Of a DNA stretch of 64,000 nt, positions 1 through 8,506 are shown piece after piece. The translations under genes and the position numbers were made by a program. The number at the start of each line of letters is the position of its first letter. Position 1 is the stretch's first letter. The stretch spans positions 1-64,000 of the forward strand of contig NZ_JBHUDD010000001.1 of NCBI RefSeq assembly GCF_042677865.1, read 5' to 3'. The notes under the pieces are model-generated. The model searched no databases. It was not told the DNA's origin and saw only the letters and a program-made list of their open reading frames with translations. This DNA comes from Lutimaribacter salitolerans (GTDB lineage Bacteria; Pseudomonadota; Alphaproteobacteria; Rhodobacterales; Rhodobacteraceae).

Positions 1-65
1 CTACCCCCCGGGTGGGTCATTTTTAAATGATCACGATGGGTCAGTTTTGAATGCAGATTGACAGT
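1..65. mobile_element. Probable truncated end of an IS21-family insertion sequence
   Basis: Two imperfect direct copies of a GGGTCA-TTTT-AATG block lie about 24 bases apart (near 14-30 and 38-54), followed by GATTGACA ending at 63. Multiple spaced terminal repeats and a CA end are typical of IS21-family termini. No transposase is present, because the window starts inside the element. The end lies only three bases from the stop codon of the neighbouring primase gene, so the insertion may have occurred at or just beyond that gene's 3' end. The family assignment rests on pattern recall, not on a database match. Confidence 0.45.
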
Positions 66-2585
66 CTAGAATGGGATGTCACCGTCATCGGCCACCCCAA
101 TGCCGCGCACCACGTCCCATGCGGCCTCGTCGCCTTCACCCCAATCAACGGCCAGCGCCCGGGAATCAGACCAGAGGCGGCGAGCCTCGGGCAGCGCAGG
201 CAGCCACCAGCCGCGCACCTGCCGCCGTTGGACAGTTTCCCGCTCGGGCTCCGCGCCGGGTCCAGCGGCCTTCGCCAGCTCGTGTCCGAGGCGCTCGGCC
301 AGCCCGGGCCGGACCTCTGCCACCAGCCGCCGCGCCGCTGCCCAGCTCGCAAGGTCGCTGGTCGGGATGAACACGCGGTCGCCATTGTGGATCGTCGGCC
401 AGCGCCCGTCATCGCGCTCCACCATGGGCGTTTCCCCGCGCATCAGCAACTCGTGCACCACCGCCGCCGCGCCGCTCAGGCTCGCCAGCTTCTGGGCCAT
501 CAGCTCGTCTGTCTGGGGGATGTTCCAGCGAGGGTGCCAGCCGTCCAAATCCATCGTCAGCAGATCGTGCAGCATCGCCGCGAGCCCGCCGCCGTCCATC
601 TCAGCAACGAGGTCAGTGAAGTATGCCTTGTCGCCCTGTCGCGCGTCGGAGACGCCAAAGGCCGCAAACCGGCGCTCGTCAATGGACGCAGGCACCACCC
701 ACTCCTCGTTGCTCGACATGACGATGTGCAGGTGGTTGGCCGACTGGAAGGCATCGCGGCCCTTGCCCTCAATCATCAGCTCGGGCTCGGTGACCATCAC
801 CTTGAGCGCCGCCTCCGCCTGCCGGTCGCCGTGCCATTCGACCTCATCCGCGAAAAGCAGGCAGCAGTCCCGCAGGTGCAGGTTGAAGTTGCCGGTCAGC
901 AGCTTGCCGTTCGGGATGTGGAGGCCATGCTGCCCGAACAGCCGCATCAGCGCCCGCGCGAACAGGCCCTTGCCGGTGCCCTTCTTGCCCCGGAACACCA
1001 GCGCGACCTCGGCGGGCTCCGCTGGGTTCTGGACCGCGAAGGCTGCCCACTTGATGATGTAGTCAGCCGCCTCGGGGTCGCCGCCCGCCAGCACGTCGCG
1101 GACGTGGGCGCGCATCAGGGACCAGTCACCCGGCGCGTGCGCGATGCCGAAGCCGCGCCAGAGGTTGAGCTGTTCACCCACCTCGTCACCCTCGCCCGGC
1201 GCGAACACAAGGGAATGGTTCTGGCGGCGGTGCGGCCAAGCAAGCCACGTCGCCCCGAGCGGCTTCTTGACCGGGTTTCCGTCCTTGTCGGTCGCTACGA
1301 CAACAGGCCGGTTCATGTAGCGGTTGCGGAAGTCATCGAAGCTCTGGAGCGTCACCATGTTCCGGGTCTGACCACTGATGGTCGTCCTGACGAATTCAAG
1401 CACCCGCGTCCTGCCCTGTTCGTTCAGCAACACGGCATGGCGCATGTTCAGCTCCGCCATCTCGGGTTCAAAGGCTTCATCGCGGGCGCGCTGGACCTGC
1501 CTTGCGGCATACTGCGCCGGGCGGGGCTGCCCGAGGACGTGGCCGCTGATGCCGTGGTCCGGGTCTAGGATCACCGACGCCATCTGCTCATCCGTGCATC
1601 CCGCCCGGACCATCTCACAAAGGACGGCGAACAGCACCTCAGACCGCGACGGATACTTGGCCGGGTCGTCAGGGTCATCACCGTTGACGATCAGCATCTT
1701 GGTTCGGTGCGTCACAGCAGCGGGCAGGTCGTCCAGCGACATAGGCGGCAAGTCGTTGGGCAGCTCCACGCGGGCCGCGTCCCCCCTCGTGCTGACGCCC
1801 TCCATCACACCGAATGCGCTCAGGGGATGCGCCACGCCCGTCCAGGTGACGAACTTTGCCAGAGCTGGAACCTGACCGGCGGCGCGCTTGTCTGCATCGG
1901 GCCAGTTGACCGTGCCCGGCAGCCGCATGATCCGGGACGGGTCGGTGGTCTTGTCGCCCTTGAGCCGGTCGGCCAGCCAGCGAAGCCGCGCCCGGATCGC
2001 ATCCGGGTCCGCCTCTTTGTCCAGCCGCCACAGGCCCCAGTAACCACCGCCGCTGTCAACGATGGCGCTGGGCGCGGGCACGTCCGCCGTGCGCTCGTTG
2101 GTCAGCCGCGCCAGACACGCCGCCTTCCGCTCCGCGAACGGCTTGCCCGCGTCCTTCTTGTCGGGGTCAAGGTCCGCCCAGAGCCAGCGCGAGCCCGCCA
2201 CGTCCACGTCCTTCGCCTTCTTGGGCAAGGAATAGTCAGGCCGCAGCCGGGCCGGTGCCATGTAGGTGTTGCGGCGGTGCGCGCTGTTCTGCTCAACGGC
2301 CCACTGGACGGCGGCGTCAAGGTCCGCGCCGATGTGGCCGAGCATCCCCTTGGCGGTCTTTGCGTTGACCATCCAAGGCCCGTCTGGGTGCAGGTAGCGC
2401 AGCGCCTCACGGATCATGTCCGCGTTCGGCCCCAAGGATTTTTGGTCGGCTCCGGCGGCATCCGGGGCTATACTATCCCCGATGATGTTCTGATGACCTG
2501 CCCGGTCCTCTCCTGCGCCCCCGGCTTCCGTCCCGGAGCTGGGGGCGTTCATTTCGCCCCCCTTCATTCGCCTGCCTCCATCCAC
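66..2585 (-). CDS. Phage/plasmid-type primase-helicase (DUF5906-like, D5 type)
   Basis: This 839-residue protein is the replication module of the integrated element. The N-terminal half resembles RepB-like/primase-polymerase domains (WADLDPDKKDAGKP and DPSRIMRLPGTVNWPD motifs). The C-terminal half carries a Walker A motif GKKGTGKG around residue 533 and a Walker B-like LLFADEVEW, as in DUF5906 helicase domains. It probably primes and unwinds element DNA in the cytoplasm. The start overlaps the end of the AlpA-like gene by 22 bases, which suggests translational coupling. The stop codon is three bases from a putative IS end, so loss of a few native C-terminal residues cannot be excluded. The ending GDIPF does look natural. 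Confidence 0.8.
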   Translation of the reverse strand: MDGGRRMKGGEMNAPSSGTEAGGAGEDRAGHQNIIGDSIAPDAAGADQKSLGPNADMIREALRYLHPDGPWMVNAKTAKGMLGHIGADLDAAVQWAVEQNSAHRRNTYMAPARLRPDYSLPKKAKDVDVAGSRWLWADLDPDKKDAGKPFAERKAACLARLTNERTADVPAPSAIVDSGGGYWGLWRLDKEADPDAIRARLRWLADRLKGDKTTDPSRIMRLPGTVNWPDADKRAAGQVPALAKFVTWTGVAHPLSAFGVMEGVSTRGDAARVELPNDLPPMSLDDLPAAVTHRTKMLIVNGDDPDDPAKYPSRSEVLFAVLCEMVRAGCTDEQMASVILDPDHGISGHVLGQPRPAQYAARQVQRARDEAFEPEMAELNMRHAVLLNEQGRTRVLEFVRTTISGQTRNMVTLQSFDDFRNRYMNRPVVVATDKDGNPVKKPLGATWLAWPHRRQNHSLVFAPGEGDEVGEQLNLWRGFGIAHAPGDWSLMRAHVRDVLAGGDPEAADYIIKWAAFAVQNPAEPAEVALVFRGKKGTGKGLFARALMRLFGQHGLHIPNGKLLTGNFNLHLRDCCLLFADEVEWHGDRQAEAALKVMVTEPELMIEGKGRDAFQSANHLHIVMSSNEEWVVPASIDERRFAAFGVSDARQGDKAYFTDLVAEMDGGGLAAMLHDLLTMDLDGWHPRWNIPQTDELMAQKLASLSGAAAVVHELLMRGETPMVERDDGRWPTIHNGDRVFIPTSDLASWAAARRLVAEVRPGLAERLGHELAKAAGPGAEPERETVQRRQVRGWWLPALPEARRLWSDSRALAVDWGEGDEAAWDVVRGIGVADDGDIPF

Positions 2586-2815
2586 GCGCGCACGTCATCG
2601 GCGCGGTAGCGGACGCTGGTGCCCACCTTCAGGAAGTGCGGCCCCTGACGCTTGGCGCGGTATGCCTCAAGCGACTTGGTTGAGAAGCCCGTCATCTGGG
2701 CCACCTGGTCGGGGGTCAGGTATTCCGGGGTCATGGGGAGCCGCCCACGGGGCAGCTCACGCAGGAGGCGCTCTGCGACGGCCTCCGCTACGGCATCAAT
2801 GGTCTGTTGGTCCAC
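2564..2815 (-). CDS. AlpA/MerR-like helix-turn-helix DNA-binding protein
   Basis: An 83-residue protein whose C-terminal half reads as a winged helix-turn-helix: TPDQVAQMTGFSTKSLEAYR, then GPHFLKVGTSVRYRADD and AWME. This is the classic layout of AlpA/excisionase-like proteins (HTH_17). Such proteins next to a tyrosine integrase usually act as an excisionase or as an activator of integrase expression. It lies between the integrase (upstream) and the primase (downstream, 22-base overlap). The 236 bases between it and the integrase hold only a low-complexity, proline/arginine-rich ORF that I do not accept. Confidence 0.8.
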   Translation of the reverse strand: MDQQTIDAVAEAVAERLLRELPRGRLPMTPEYLTPDQVAQMTGFSTKSLEAYRAKRQGPHFLKVGTSVRYRADDVRAWMEAGE

Positions 2816-3051
2816 GTCTAGTCACCATTCCAGACCGCCCTGCTGTGGCAGGCGGTCGGTTAGGTGACAGGGCCATCTCCGGGTTGCCCCGCGCCCCCCG
2901 CATGGGGCGCTCCCCGCGCGCGGCACGTCCCGGTGGGCCGACGCGGTTCCCAACGCCGGGGTTCACCGGCGTCCCCTGTTTCAGGGTAGTCTGCCCCGAT
3001 CTTACCCTTGGCGGCCCGCCTTGGGAAACCCTAATTAGCCCCCTCCAGCCC

Positions 3052-4257
3052 TCAATCCGTTGTTGTGGAGGGCTCAAGCAGGGCGAGGATGGTCGCTGTC
3101 ATGCGCTCCTGCTCAGCAAGCAGCGTGTCGAACAGCGCCCGCTCGTGGATGTAGACGCCCTCAATCCCCGGCACGGTGTGGTCCAGCAGCAGGCGGGCGT
3201 TCACCCGGTCTATCCCCGTGCGCTGGGCGACGGTGCGGTAGGTGTGGCGCAGGATGTGGCCTGTCTCGCTGGGCAGCGCCTTCTCCTTCCAGACCTGCGT
3301 TGCGATCACCTCGCCCGTCTTGCTGGACCGGGCCGGGAACAGCCACGGTGCGCCCGGGAACAGCACGTCACCCGCCGCCATCGCCCGGCGCACCACCTCC
3401 ACCATGTGCCCAGACAGGGGCAGGTCGAAGGAGCGGCCCGACTTCATCCGGGGGATGGACACGGCGCTGTCGTCCAGCCGCACCCAGTCCCGGCGCAGCG
3501 CAACGAGGGTCCCGGGGCGCAGGCCCGACAGGAGCCCGAGCTTGTGCATGTCGCGCCGGAGCGGGTTGGGCAGCGCCTGCACCCGCGCCCACCAGTCCGC
3601 GAGGTCCTCGGGCATGATGACGCGGTTGCTGGCCCGCTCCTTGTTGAACGTGACCGCCGCCACCGGGTTGCCCGGCAGCGCGTCCGGGTCGTCAACAACC
3701 TTGAGGGCGAAGTTGTAGGCGGCGCGGAAGTCGCGCATGGCCTTGTTCGCGGTCGTGGCCCCGTGCTTGTCGGTGATCCGGCGGTGCTCCTCGCGGGCGG
3801 CGCTCCGCTTCACCTCCGTTATCGGCGTGTCGGCCCACTTGGGCAGGTAGCGGTCCAGCCGCTCCATCATGTCGGTGACAGACCGCTCGACACAGCCCCG
3901 GGCCAGCATGTCCGCGCCATACTCCTCGAACATGCGGCGCACCGTCCACGCGCCCGCGTCGTCAGGCGGCGGGGCGTTGGGGTCGATGCCGCGCTTGATC
4001 TGGTCCAGCACCGCGAGCGCCCGGCTGCGCGCATCGTCCAGCGTCATGTCCTCTGTGGTGCCGAGGGTGTGGCGCACCGTCTTGACCAGCACCTTGCGCC
4101 CGCGCGGACCCTGCCAGAGGTCGCGCTGGACCTTGTATGACTTCCCTGTCTTGTTCACGGCAACGAGGAGCCCCGTCACCTTCGCGTCCCGCACCACTGC
4201 GGGCTTCCCGTCGAAGGCGAGGGCCTTCACCCGCGCCTCTGTCAGCTTCTCCGGCAT
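3052..4257 (-). CDS. Tyrosine recombinase (site-specific integrase) of the element
   Basis: A 401-residue P4-type integrase. The N-terminus (MPEKLTEARVKALAF, followed by VVRDAKVTGLLVAV) is the DUF4102-like arm-binding domain. A SAM-like core-binding domain follows at roughly residues 95-200. The catalytic domain shows the first Arg in SGLRPGTL (about 246), the HxxR box in HILRHTYRT (about 334), the later His in LLLDHT and the probable nucleophilic Tyr in EGVYIHE (about 368). The gene points away from the tRNA fragment at 4418-4467, which lies 161 bases upstream of its start. That is the usual arrangement of an integrase beside its attachment site. Confidence 0.92.
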   Translation of the reverse strand: MPEKLTEARVKALAFDGKPAVVRDAKVTGLLVAVNKTGKSYKVQRDLWQGPRGRKVLVKTVRHTLGTTEDMTLDDARSRALAVLDQIKRGIDPNAPPPDDAGAWTVRRMFEEYGADMLARGCVERSVTDMMERLDRYLPKWADTPITEVKRSAAREEHRRITDKHGATTANKAMRDFRAAYNFALKVVDDPDALPGNPVAAVTFNKERASNRVIMPEDLADWWARVQALPNPLRRDMHKLGLLSGLRPGTLVALRRDWVRLDDSAVSIPRMKSGRSFDLPLSGHMVEVVRRAMAAGDVLFPGAPWLFPARSSKTGEVIATQVWKEKALPSETGHILRHTYRTVAQRTGIDRVNARLLLDHTVPGIEGVYIHERALFDTLLAEQERMTATILALLEPSTTTD

Positions 4258-4267
4258 CCGTTGCCCT

Positions 4268-4312
4268 CCTGCGAACCGTGTGGCAGCCTGCCTGCGAACC
4301 GTAAACGAACCG
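4268..4312. repeat. Direct repeats beside the attachment site
   Basis: CCTGCGAACCGT occurs at 4268-4279 and again at 4291-4302, 23 bases apart. A partial third copy, ACGAACCGG, follows at 4305-4313. Repeats spaced at about two helical turns between an integrase start and its att core are candidate arm-type or excisionase binding sites. This function is inferred from position only. Confidence 0.4.
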
Positions 4313-4417
4313 GGAGCGGATCGGGCGGGTTAGGGCAGCCTAGGGGAAAGGTAGCTCCAAATGACTGAGAACGCTACTGTTTAGGGTGGACGTGAGGGCG
4401 GGAAAGGGTTACAGTCC

Positions 4418-4467
4418 GCCGACTTCTAATCAGCAGGTTCGGGGTTCGAGTCCTCGTGGGATCGCCA
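4418..4467 (+). tRNA. 3' fragment of a tRNA gene (probable tRNA-Arg, TCT anticodon) forming the element's attachment site
   Basis: The sequence holds an anticodon stem-loop with loop CTTCTAA (anticodon TCT at 4425-4427), a T-arm of CGGGG, TTCGAGT and CCTCG at 4440-4456, and an acceptor strand TGGGATC ending in G-CCA at 4465-4467. No D-arm and no matching 5' acceptor strand can be found upstream, so the gene is not intact. Such a 3' duplicate is what remains at the far side of an integrative element inserted into a tRNA gene. The complete tRNA would be at the other end of the element, outside this window. One anticodon-stem pair (C-A) is mismatched, so the isotype is uncertain. Confidence 0.6.
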
Positions 4468-4495
4468 GCATCTCGCTGCCCTTGACCGAGGCACG

Positions 4496-4522
4496 CAAAA
4501 AGGGGCGCCGAAGCGCCCCTTT
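4496..4522 (-). terminator. Rho-independent terminator of the ABC importer operon
   Basis: An 8-bp perfect stem (4501-4508 with 4513-4520) encloses the loop CGAA, which reads TTCG on the minus strand, and is followed there by TTTTT. A UUCG tetraloop plus U-run is a strong intrinsic terminator. It sits 20 bases past the stop of the minus-strand binding-protein gene. On the plus strand it also closes the tRNA remnant, with a weaker T-run. Confidence 0.85.
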
Positions 4523-4541
4523 GCATGTGTCCTGGCGAGGA

Positions 4542-5702
4542 TCACTCGCGGGCGAGCAGTTTCCACTGGCCGTTTTCGACTATCGAGATGGTGATGTCGT
4601 TTGCCCCCTGGTGGTCGCCCGGGCCATAGGTCAGTTGGGTGTCCAGCAGGTCCGAGTAGTAGTCGATGCTTTCCATCGCGGTCTGAAAGCTTTCATGGGT
4701 CAGGTCGGGGCCTGCGGCCTCGAGCGCCATGACCAGCGTTTCGGCCGCGTTGTAGCCCAGCATGGCAAAGCCGCTGGCGGGCTGGCCGTACTCTTCCTCA
4801 TAGGCCTCGATGAAGGCGGCGGGCACCGGATCCTCGGCGCGCGCGGCCAGATCGACCCAGCCTGCGGCGGCGTAAAGCCCCTCGGTCACGCCGTTGGGAA
4901 CGGCGGCCACCGGCTCGAGGAACCCGGCAGAGGTGTTGAGGAACTTGGCGTCGGACCAGCCCAGCTGCTTGGCGGTGCCCACCACGGTGATGCCCGCGCG
5001 CACACCCAGCGCCATCACGATGATCTCGCAATCGTCGCTGCGCAGTTTCTGCACCGCGCCTACGAAATCCTGCTCGTCGGGCTTGTGCGTGGTCTCCGAG
5101 ACAAAGCTGGTGCCCAGCTCCTCGGTGCTTTCCTTGGCCGCGTCCGAGATTTCGATGCCGAAGTCGGTGGGCAGGTACATCGCGCAGACGTTGGTATGGC
5201 CGAACTCCTGGTTCAGATAGCGGATGCCGGCGATGGTCTGGTCATAGTAGCTGGCAAAGCCGGTGTACTTGTTGTCGATCGGCTCGTTCAGCATCTCGCG
5301 CGCGGCCGACAGCGGGTTGAGGTTGGGGATGCCGCGCGGGTCAAGGATGCGGAAACCGGCCAGGTTGTGCGGGGTGCCCAGCGACAGCATCATCGCAAAG
5401 ACCTCGTCGCGGTTGACCAGCTTGTTATAGGCCTGTGACGCCTTGGGAAGCTGGTAGCTGTGATCCTCGACCACGAAACGGATCTGGCGGCCATGCACGC
5501 CGCCGGCTTCGTTGACCTCGTTGATCTTGAGGTTGGCACCGTTGATTGCGGGCACGCCGACGGCGGCAAAGATGCCCGACAGGTCGTTGACCGAGCCGAT
5601 CACGATCTCGTTGTCGGTCACGCCCTGGGTCTGGGCCAGCGCCGCCTGAAACAGGCCCAGGGCCATCGCCCCGCCCATCAGGGTTGTCATCAGAGTCTTC
5701 AT
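4542..5702 (-). CDS. ABC transporter substrate-binding protein, branched-chain amino acid (LivJ/K) type
   Basis: A 386-residue periplasmic binding protein with a clear Sec signal peptide (MKTLMTTLMGGAMALGLFQA, cleavage after ALA). The mature start, QGVTDNEIVIGSVNDLSGIF, is characteristic of the type I periplasmic-binding fold (Peripla_BP_6). It is the last gene of the minus-strand importer operon, 46 bases after the acyl-CoA synthetase and before a strong terminator. Such proteins are not restricted to branched-chain amino acids. Many bind aromatic acids, and the neighbouring aromatic-CoA genes suggest that here (inference). Confidence 0.88.
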   Translation of the reverse strand: MKTLMTTLMGGAMALGLFQAALAQTQGVTDNEIVIGSVNDLSGIFAAVGVPAINGANLKINEVNEAGGVHGRQIRFVVEDHSYQLPKASQAYNKLVNRDEVFAMMLSLGTPHNLAGFRILDPRGIPNLNPLSAAREMLNEPIDNKYTGFASYYDQTIAGIRYLNQEFGHTNVCAMYLPTDFGIEISDAAKESTEELGTSFVSETTHKPDEQDFVGAVQKLRSDDCEIIVMALGVRAGITVVGTAKQLGWSDAKFLNTSAGFLEPVAAVPNGVTEGLYAAAGWVDLAARAEDPVPAAFIEAYEEEYGQPASGFAMLGYNAAETLVMALEAAGPDLTHESFQTAMESIDYYSDLLDTQLTYGPGDHQGANDITISIVENGQWKLLARE

Positions 5703-5748
5703 TTTCAGGTTCTCCTCCCTAGAAACGCCCCGTTATCGCGGGGCTTGA

Positions 5749-7632
5749 TCAGTACATATCATCAATCAACGCCTTGTGGCGTTTTTCCACGAAGCCGCGT
5801 TTTAGCTTCATCGTGGGGGTCAGTTCTTCGTCCTCGGCGGTCAGCAGCACGTCGATCAGGCGGAAATCCTTGATCTGTTCGACGCGGGCGAACTCCTTGT
5901 TGACCTGATCGACCTCGGCCTTGATCAGGTCCTGCACCTGTTGCGCGCGGCACAGCGAGGCGAAATCCGAGAACGGCACCTTTTGCGCCTGCGCGTATTT
6001 CTCGACGTTTTCCTGATCGATCATCACCAGCGCGGTCAGGTACTTGCGTTTGTCACCGATGATCACCGCATCGTTGATATAGTGGCTGAACTTCAGCCGG
6101 CTTTCGATTTCGGCGGGGGTGATGTTCTTGCCGCCGGCGGTGATGATGATGTCTTTCAGACGCCCGGTGATGGTCACGTAACCATCCTCGTCGATGCGAC
6201 CCACGTCGCCGGTGCGCAGCCAGCCGTCATGGCTATAGGTTTCGGCGGTCTTTTCGTTGTTGCGCCAGTAGCCCTGAAAGTTGTTCAGGCCCTTGGTCTG
6301 GATCTCGCCATCCTCGGCGATGCGCACCTCGACGCCCGGCACCGGCTTGCCGATGGTGCCGACGCGGTTCTCGTCGGGCGTGTTGATGGTGGCAATTCCG
6401 GCGGTTTCGGTCATGCCGTAGCCTTCGACCAGCGGCACGCCGATCGACCAGTACCATTTCAGCAGTTCGGGGCTGATCGGCGCGGCCCCGGTGCCGCCCC
6501 GGCGCATCCGGTCGAACCCCAGCATCCGGCGCAGGTTCTTGAGCACCAGTTGATCCCAGATCCAGAAGTTGATCGCGGTGCCGGTGGGCACGCTGCCCTT
6601 GTCCATCAGCGCCTTGGTGCGGGCCTGCCCGGCCTTCAGCGCCATGCCGAATGCCATGCGGCCGATCCACGTGCTTTCCTGTGCCAGGATCAGGATGCGC
6701 GAATAGATCTTTTCCCAGACCCGTGGCACGGCGGTAAAGGTCATCGGGCTGACCTCTTGCAGGTTGTCGAACACGGTTTCCGGGCTTTCGGCAAAGTTGA
6801 CCGTGCATTTCGCCGCCAGCGGGAAATAGATCGACACGTCACGCTCGAGGATATGGCACAGCGGCAGGAAACAAAGCTGCTCGTCATCGGGGTCGGCGGG
6901 CAGGCCATGCGCGCCTGCGGTGATGGCCGACATGATGTTTTCATTCGACAGCATCGCGCCCTTGGGGGCGCCGGTGGTGCCCGAGGTATAGATCAGCAGG
7001 GCGGTATCTTCGGGGCGGGACTTGTCGATCTCGGCCTCGAAGACGCCCGGCTCGGCCGCGTCGGCCTCTTGCCCGATCCGGTAGAACTCGTCGATAAAGA
7101 TGACGCGGTCGTGGTTCAGGTCGTGCAGGCCCTCGTCCTCAAGCACGATGACCTTGTGCAGCTCGGGCACTTCGCCTTCGATCTCGAGGAACTTGTCGAA
7201 CTGTTCCTCGTTCTCGACGATCAGAAAGCGCGAGCCGCTGTCGCGCAGCAGATAGGACAGTTGCGCGGCGGAATCGGTGGTGTAGACGCCCGAGGCGATG
7301 CCGCCCACGGCCTGAATCCCAAGGTCGAAATAGGCCCATTCCTTGCGGTCCTCGGACAGGATCGAGACGCATTCCCCGCGTTGCAGCCCCAGCTTGCGCA
7401 GGGCCATGCCGATCCATTTGGCATGGGTCCAGTAGTCGTCCCATGTGTAGGCCTTCCAGATCCCCAGATCCTTTTCACGATGCGCGGTGCGGCTGCCGAG
7501 CGCGCGGCAGCGCGCGGCGAACAGCTTGGCGATCGTGTCGGTGCCATCCACGGTGACGGGGCGGGCATTGGGGATGGCGTTGAACACGACCCCGTTGATG
7601 GTGATCTTGTCCGATGCGGCATTGGCGTTCAT
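5749..7632 (-). CDS. Long-chain-type acyl-CoA synthetase (AMP-binding)
   Basis: A 627-residue member of the ANL adenylate-forming superfamily. The P-loop-like motif YTSGTTGAPKG is at about residues 215-225. Other core motifs are VEGYGMTETAG, the A8 region WLRTGDVGRID and GRLKDIIITAGGKNITP near the C-terminus. It would activate a carboxylic acid to its CoA thioester with ATP. It lies four bases after livF and before the binding-protein gene, so import and activation are probably coupled. Length and motif spacing fit FadD15/long-chain synthetases better than benzoate-CoA ligases. Substrate is not deducible from sequence. Confidence 0.88.
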   Translation of the reverse strand: MNANAASDKITINGVVFNAIPNARPVTVDGTDTIAKLFAARCRALGSRTAHREKDLGIWKAYTWDDYWTHAKWIGMALRKLGLQRGECVSILSEDRKEWAYFDLGIQAVGGIASGVYTTDSAAQLSYLLRDSGSRFLIVENEEQFDKFLEIEGEVPELHKVIVLEDEGLHDLNHDRVIFIDEFYRIGQEADAAEPGVFEAEIDKSRPEDTALLIYTSGTTGAPKGAMLSNENIMSAITAGAHGLPADPDDEQLCFLPLCHILERDVSIYFPLAAKCTVNFAESPETVFDNLQEVSPMTFTAVPRVWEKIYSRILILAQESTWIGRMAFGMALKAGQARTKALMDKGSVPTGTAINFWIWDQLVLKNLRRMLGFDRMRRGGTGAAPISPELLKWYWSIGVPLVEGYGMTETAGIATINTPDENRVGTIGKPVPGVEVRIAEDGEIQTKGLNNFQGYWRNNEKTAETYSHDGWLRTGDVGRIDEDGYVTITGRLKDIIITAGGKNITPAEIESRLKFSHYINDAVIIGDKRKYLTALVMIDQENVEKYAQAQKVPFSDFASLCRAQQVQDLIKAEVDQVNKEFARVEQIKDFRLIDVLLTAEDEELTPTMKLKRGFVEKRHKALIDDMY

Positions 7633-7636
7633 CGCA

Positions 7637-8506
7637 TCACCTCCATGTCTTCTTGCGCTTCCAGCGTTTCTCGCCGCGCGCGCCTTCGTCGGTATGGCCC
7701 AGATAGAAGCTCTGGATATCCTCGCTGGCGCGCAGGCGTTCGGAGCTGGCGTTCATCACGATCCGGCCCAGCTCCATCACATAGCCCTGATCGGCGAGGT
7801 TCAGCGCGACATTGGCGTTCTGTTCGACCAGCATCATGGTCACGCCTTCGTCCTTGTTCAACCGTTTCAGGATGGCAAAGATTTCCTGCACCAGCAAAGG
7901 CGACAGACCAAGGCTGGGTTCGTCCAGCAGCATCAGCGACGGGCTGAGCATCAGCCCGCGCCCGATGGCCAGCATCTGCTGCTGGCCGCCCGACAGGGTG
8001 CCCGCCTCCTGATTGCGGCGTTCCTTGAGGATCGGNAACAGCACCAGCCCGCGCCCGATGGCCAGCATCTGCTGCTGGCCGCCCGACAGGGTGCCCGCCT
8101 CCTGATTGCGGCGTTCCTTGAGGATCGGGAAGTATTCGAACACCAGTTCCTTGTCGCGCGCGATCGCGGCGCGGTCGTTGCGCGTGTAGGCGCCAAGGTT
8201 CAGGTTGTCCTCGACCGTGAGCAGGGGAAACACCTCGCGGCCTTCGGGGACATGCACGATGCCCGCGTTGACCACCTTGTGCGGCTCCCATCCCTGAATG
8301 GGATTGCCCTGGAACAGGATTTCGCCCTTTTCCGGGTCCATGATCCCCGAGACGGTTTTCAGCAGCGTCGTCTTGCCCGCGCCATTGGCCCCCAGAACGG
8401 TGACGACCTGGCCCTTGTGCACCTCGAGGCTGACGCCGCGAATGGCCATGATCGGGCCGTAAAAGGTTTCAAGGTTGCGGATTTCAAGCAGGGGTTTGTC
8501 GGTCAT
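7637..8506 (-). CDS. livF: ABC importer ATP-binding protein, LivF type (contains an assembly artefact)
   Basis: The ATPase subunit of the branched-chain-type importer. Walker A GANGAGKT is at residues 39-46. The signature is LSGGQQQMLAIGR, Walker B is LMLLDEPSLGL, and the switch region is MLVEQN. As assembled, the segment around the signature is present twice, separated by a single N at 8036, giving 289 residues. Removing the 31-codon duplication gives about 258, near the family norm. The start overlaps the livG stop by four bases. The break is more likely a scaffolding error than a real mutation. Confidence 0.85.
   Translation of the reverse strand: MTDKPLLEIRNLETFYGPIMAIRGVSLEVHKGQVVTVLGANGAGKTTLLKTVSGIMDPEKGEILFQGNPIQGWEPHKVVNAGIVHVPEGREVFPLLTVEDNLNLGAYTRNDRAAIARDKELVFEYFPILKERRNQEAGTLSGGQQQMLAIGRGLVLXPILKERRNQEAGTLSGGQQQMLAIGRGLMLSPSLMLLDEPSLGLSPLLVQEIFAILKRLNKDEGVTMMLVEQNANVALNLADQGYVMELGRIVMNASSERLRASEDIQSFYLGHTDEGARGEKRWKRKKTWR
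7952..8128. repeat. 84-bp exact duplication flanking an N (scaffold join)
   Basis: Bases 7952-8035 recur at 8045-8128 with an offset of 93. The single N lies at 8036 and eight unmatched bases follow it. The duplicated segment encodes the ABC signature region of livF. Two overlapping contig ends joined without merging would produce exactly this pattern. Confidence 0.9.

Noticed and set aside
51..1568. Long plus-strand open frame opposite the primase gene
   Set aside because: Antisense shadow: composition is Arg/His/Pro/Val-rich without domains, while the minus-strand frame has a full primase-helicase.
2796..3077. 93-residue minus-strand ORF between the AlpA-like and integrase genes
   Set aside because: Low-complexity Gly/Arg/Pro-rich, overlaps both the integrase end and the AlpA-like start, no recognisable motif or ribosome site.
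4392..4467. Complete functional tRNA gene
   Set aside because: No 5' acceptor strand complementary to TGGGATC and no D-arm upstream, so only the 3' part is present.
5941..7947. 668-residue plus-strand frame opposite the acyl-CoA synthetase
   Set aside because: Antisense to a clear ANL-family gene; no domain in the translation.
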